Below, piece by piece: positions 33,462 to 34,885 of a stretch of DNA of 34,885 nt. The notes beneath the pieces were generated by a model. It did not search any database. It saw only the letters and a program-made list of their open reading frames with translations, and was not told the origin of the DNA. A program made the position numbers and the translations under genes. The stretch covers positions 1 to 34,885 of the forward strand of contig PLNW01000110.1 of assembly GCA_003142855.1 (NCBI GenBank), read 5' to 3'. Source of the DNA: Myxococcales bacterium (GTDB taxonomy: Bacteria > Myxococcota_A > Polyangia > Fen-1088). Numbering within the stretch: position 1 is the stretch's first letter; every line of letters starts with the position of its first letter.

Positions 33462-34822
33462 GCAGGCTTCCTGATGCGCGGCGCTGCCAGGAATGGGCCG
33501 AGCAGATGTTGTCTTATGCGCGGACGGCCGGAGCGGACGCTGCCGAAGTTCTAGTGCGGGACGGCTCCGAGCTGGAGGTCAAGGTCCGCATGGGCGAGCC
33601 CGAGCTGGTCAAGGACGCGGGCAGCCGGGCACTCGGCCTGCGTGTTCTGCGCGATCATCGCGTGGCGGTCACGTACACCTCGGACTTCGCGCCCGCAGCC
33701 ATGCGGCAGTTTGCGCGCGAGTCGGTCGAGCTGTGCGAGCTGGCCGAACCCGACCCTCTGGCCGACCTGCCCGAGCCGCACGAGATGGCGCGCGACGTGC
33801 CGGAGCTCGACCTGTGGGACGAGACGGCGCCGTCACTGGATGCGGCCCAGGCCTTGCGTCTGGCCAGGCAGGGCGAGCAGGCGGCGTTGCAGTTCGACCC
33901 CCGCGTGACCAATTCCGAGGGCGGGATCTGCAGTCGCGTGATGGGCGCGACCGCCTTTGCCAGCTCAGCGGGTTTTTCGGGCGGCTATCGCGGCACCAGC
34001 CTCTCGCTGGTGGTGGCACCCGTGTGCGACGACGCCGACGGCAAGAAGCGCAACGGCTACCACTGGACGGCGTCGCGATTCACCTCGGGGTTGCTGGATC
34101 CCGAGGCGGTTGGTTGCGAGGCGGCCCGGCGCACTCTGGCCAAGCTGGGATCGCGCAAGATTGCTACCTGTCAGGTGCCGGCGGTGTTCGCACCCGAAGC
34201 GGCGCGCTCTCTCTTGGGGCAGCTGGCGGGTGTGGTTTCGGGCGGAGCCGTGTGGCGCAAGAGCAGCTACCTGGCCACGCGCGAGGGCACAGCCATAGCC
34301 TCGCCTCTGGTGACGGTGTTGGACGACCCACTTCGGCCGCGCGCTCCCGGGTCGCGGCCCTTCGACGGAGAAGGTCTGGCCGCACGGCCCAACGTGGTGG
34401 TGTCCCAGGGGGTGCTGCGCACCTTCCTGTGCGACGTGTACTCAGCACGCAAGCTGGGCCGTCGCTCAACCGGATCGGCGGGACGGGGCCTGGGCGGCGG
34501 GCCGCACGTGAGCACGTCGAACTTCGTCTTGCTGGCGGGCAAGACCCCGCCGGCCGAACTGGAACGCTTGTCCCAGGGGCTGTATGTCACCGATCTCATG
34601 GGCTTCGGTTTCAATCCCGTGACTGGTGACTGGTCGCAAGGCGCGAACGGCTTCTGGATCGACAACGGCAGCCGCGTCCATCCGGTCAGCGAAATCACCA
34701 TCTCGATCAACTTCGACGATTTGTGGAAGAGCATCGATGGCGTGGGCAATGACCTGGACACGCGCGGCTCGGTGCAAAGTCCGACGCTGCGTGTGTCGCG
34801 TGTCACGGTGGCGGGAACTTAG
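33458..34822 (+). CDS. pmbA: TldE/PmbA protease subunit
   Basis: 454 residues, the usual PmbA length. It lacks HExxxH, as expected for the non-catalytic partner. Family motifs: FDPRVTNSEGG near 150, SGGYRGTSLSLVV, LLGQLAGVVSGGAVWRKSSYL, and FNPVTGDWSQGANGFWIDNG near 390. The ATG overlaps the tldD stop, so the two subunits are translationally coupled. The 63 bases after the stop hold nothing identifiable before the window ends. Confidence 0.92.
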   Translation: MSRLPDARRCQEWAEQMLSYARTAGADAAEVLVRDGSELEVKVRMGEPELVKDAGSRALGLRVLRDHRVAVTYTSDFAPAAMRQFARESVELCELAEPDPLADLPEPHEMARDVPELDLWDETAPSLDAAQALRLARQGEQAALQFDPRVTNSEGGICSRVMGATAFASSAGFSGGYRGTSLSLVVAPVCDDADGKKRNGYHWTASRFTSGLLDPEAVGCEAARRTLAKLGSRKIATCQVPAVFAPEAARSLLGQLAGVVSGGAVWRKSSYLATREGTAIASPLVTVLDDPLRPRAPGSRPFDGEGLAARPNVVVSQGVLRTFLCDVYSARKLGRRSTGSAGRGLGGGPHVSTSNFVLLAGKTPPAELERLSQGLYVTDLMGFGFNPVTGDWSQGANGFWIDNGSRVHPVSEITISINFDDLWKSIDGVGNDLDTRGSVQSPTLRVSRVTVAGT

Positions 34823-34885
34823 CTAGAGTCTGTCGGGAAATTCGGAGGTCTGATCGCCCTGTCTAGCAGCCCGTGGTTTTAGTGG

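Noticed and set aside
34823..34885. Possible insertion-sequence end after tldE
   Set aside because: The GTCTAGCAGCCCGTGG stretch felt reminiscent of transposon ends, but the window stops before any inverted repeat or transposase can be seen.

Overview
The window is high-GC bacterial DNA that looks like a Myxococcota (Polyangia-type) chromosome or metagenome contig. The clues are family content only: a Ser/Thr kinase with a Pro-rich tail, zinc-ribbon/FHA proteins, Gly-rich and Cys-rich lipoproteins, a TIGR04563-like small protein, mfd next to two PpiC-type isomerases, and dispersed non-flagellar type III secretion (T3SS) genes. No tRNA, rRNA, CRISPR array or intact insertion sequence was seen.

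Layout. 0-2.2 kb: glycogen phosphorylase. 2.4-2.9 kb: an MNT nucleotidyltransferase whose HEPN partner is cut off after about 13 codons. 2.9-6.4 kb: a kinase-TPR-lipoprotein operon; the kinase has an in-frame stop and the lipoprotein ends in an Lcl_C (DUF1566) domain. 6.4-7.1 kb: a 50-codon Avd-like fragment and a second Lcl_C gene; with the first Lcl_C gene these look like a decayed or dispersed diversity-generating retroelement (DGR) target locus. 7.1-7.9 kb: an orphan XRE antitoxin, a CopG antitoxin remnant and a small sigma-region-4-like protein. 8.1-11.0 kb (minus): typA and a flippase-like membrane protein. 11.1-14.3 kb: a sctK-position gene carrying an interspersed repeat, then sctL, sctN and a HIT protein. 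14.6-16.1 kb: a Cys-rich lipoprotein and vapBC. 16.2-22.5 kb (minus): mfd and two PpiC isomerases, with an intact MNT/HEPN pair inserted on the other strand. 22.6-25.8 kb: an IPT lipoprotein, two zinc-ribbon/FHA proteins and an anti-sigma-like zinc finger. 25.9-28.6 kb: sctQ, a degenerate GT5-like protein and the TIGR04563-like protein. 28.7-30.2 kb: a DksA/TraR protein and a MepA-like lipoprotein. 30.2-30.9 kb: repeat-filled intergenic DNA. 30.9-34.8 kb: MerR-like regulator, second sigma-region-4-like protein, tldD, tldE.

Themes. (1) Three interspersed repeat families are present. One is a hairpin element whose four copies share a GAACCCT/AGGGTTC stem and vary elsewhere, including a stem that changes on both arms; one copy lies in frame inside a T3SS-linked gene and another is nested in a second repeat. 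(2) Toxin-antitoxin modules occur in all states: two intact, one truncated, one orphan and one remnant. (3) Two short sigma-4-like proteins share a four-cysteine pattern that may bind metal. The most unusual locus is the Lcl_C/Avd region at 6.25-7.07 kb, where two genes share near-identical flanks, continuing past the stop codon, around a gap-free 48-base island of heavy divergence.
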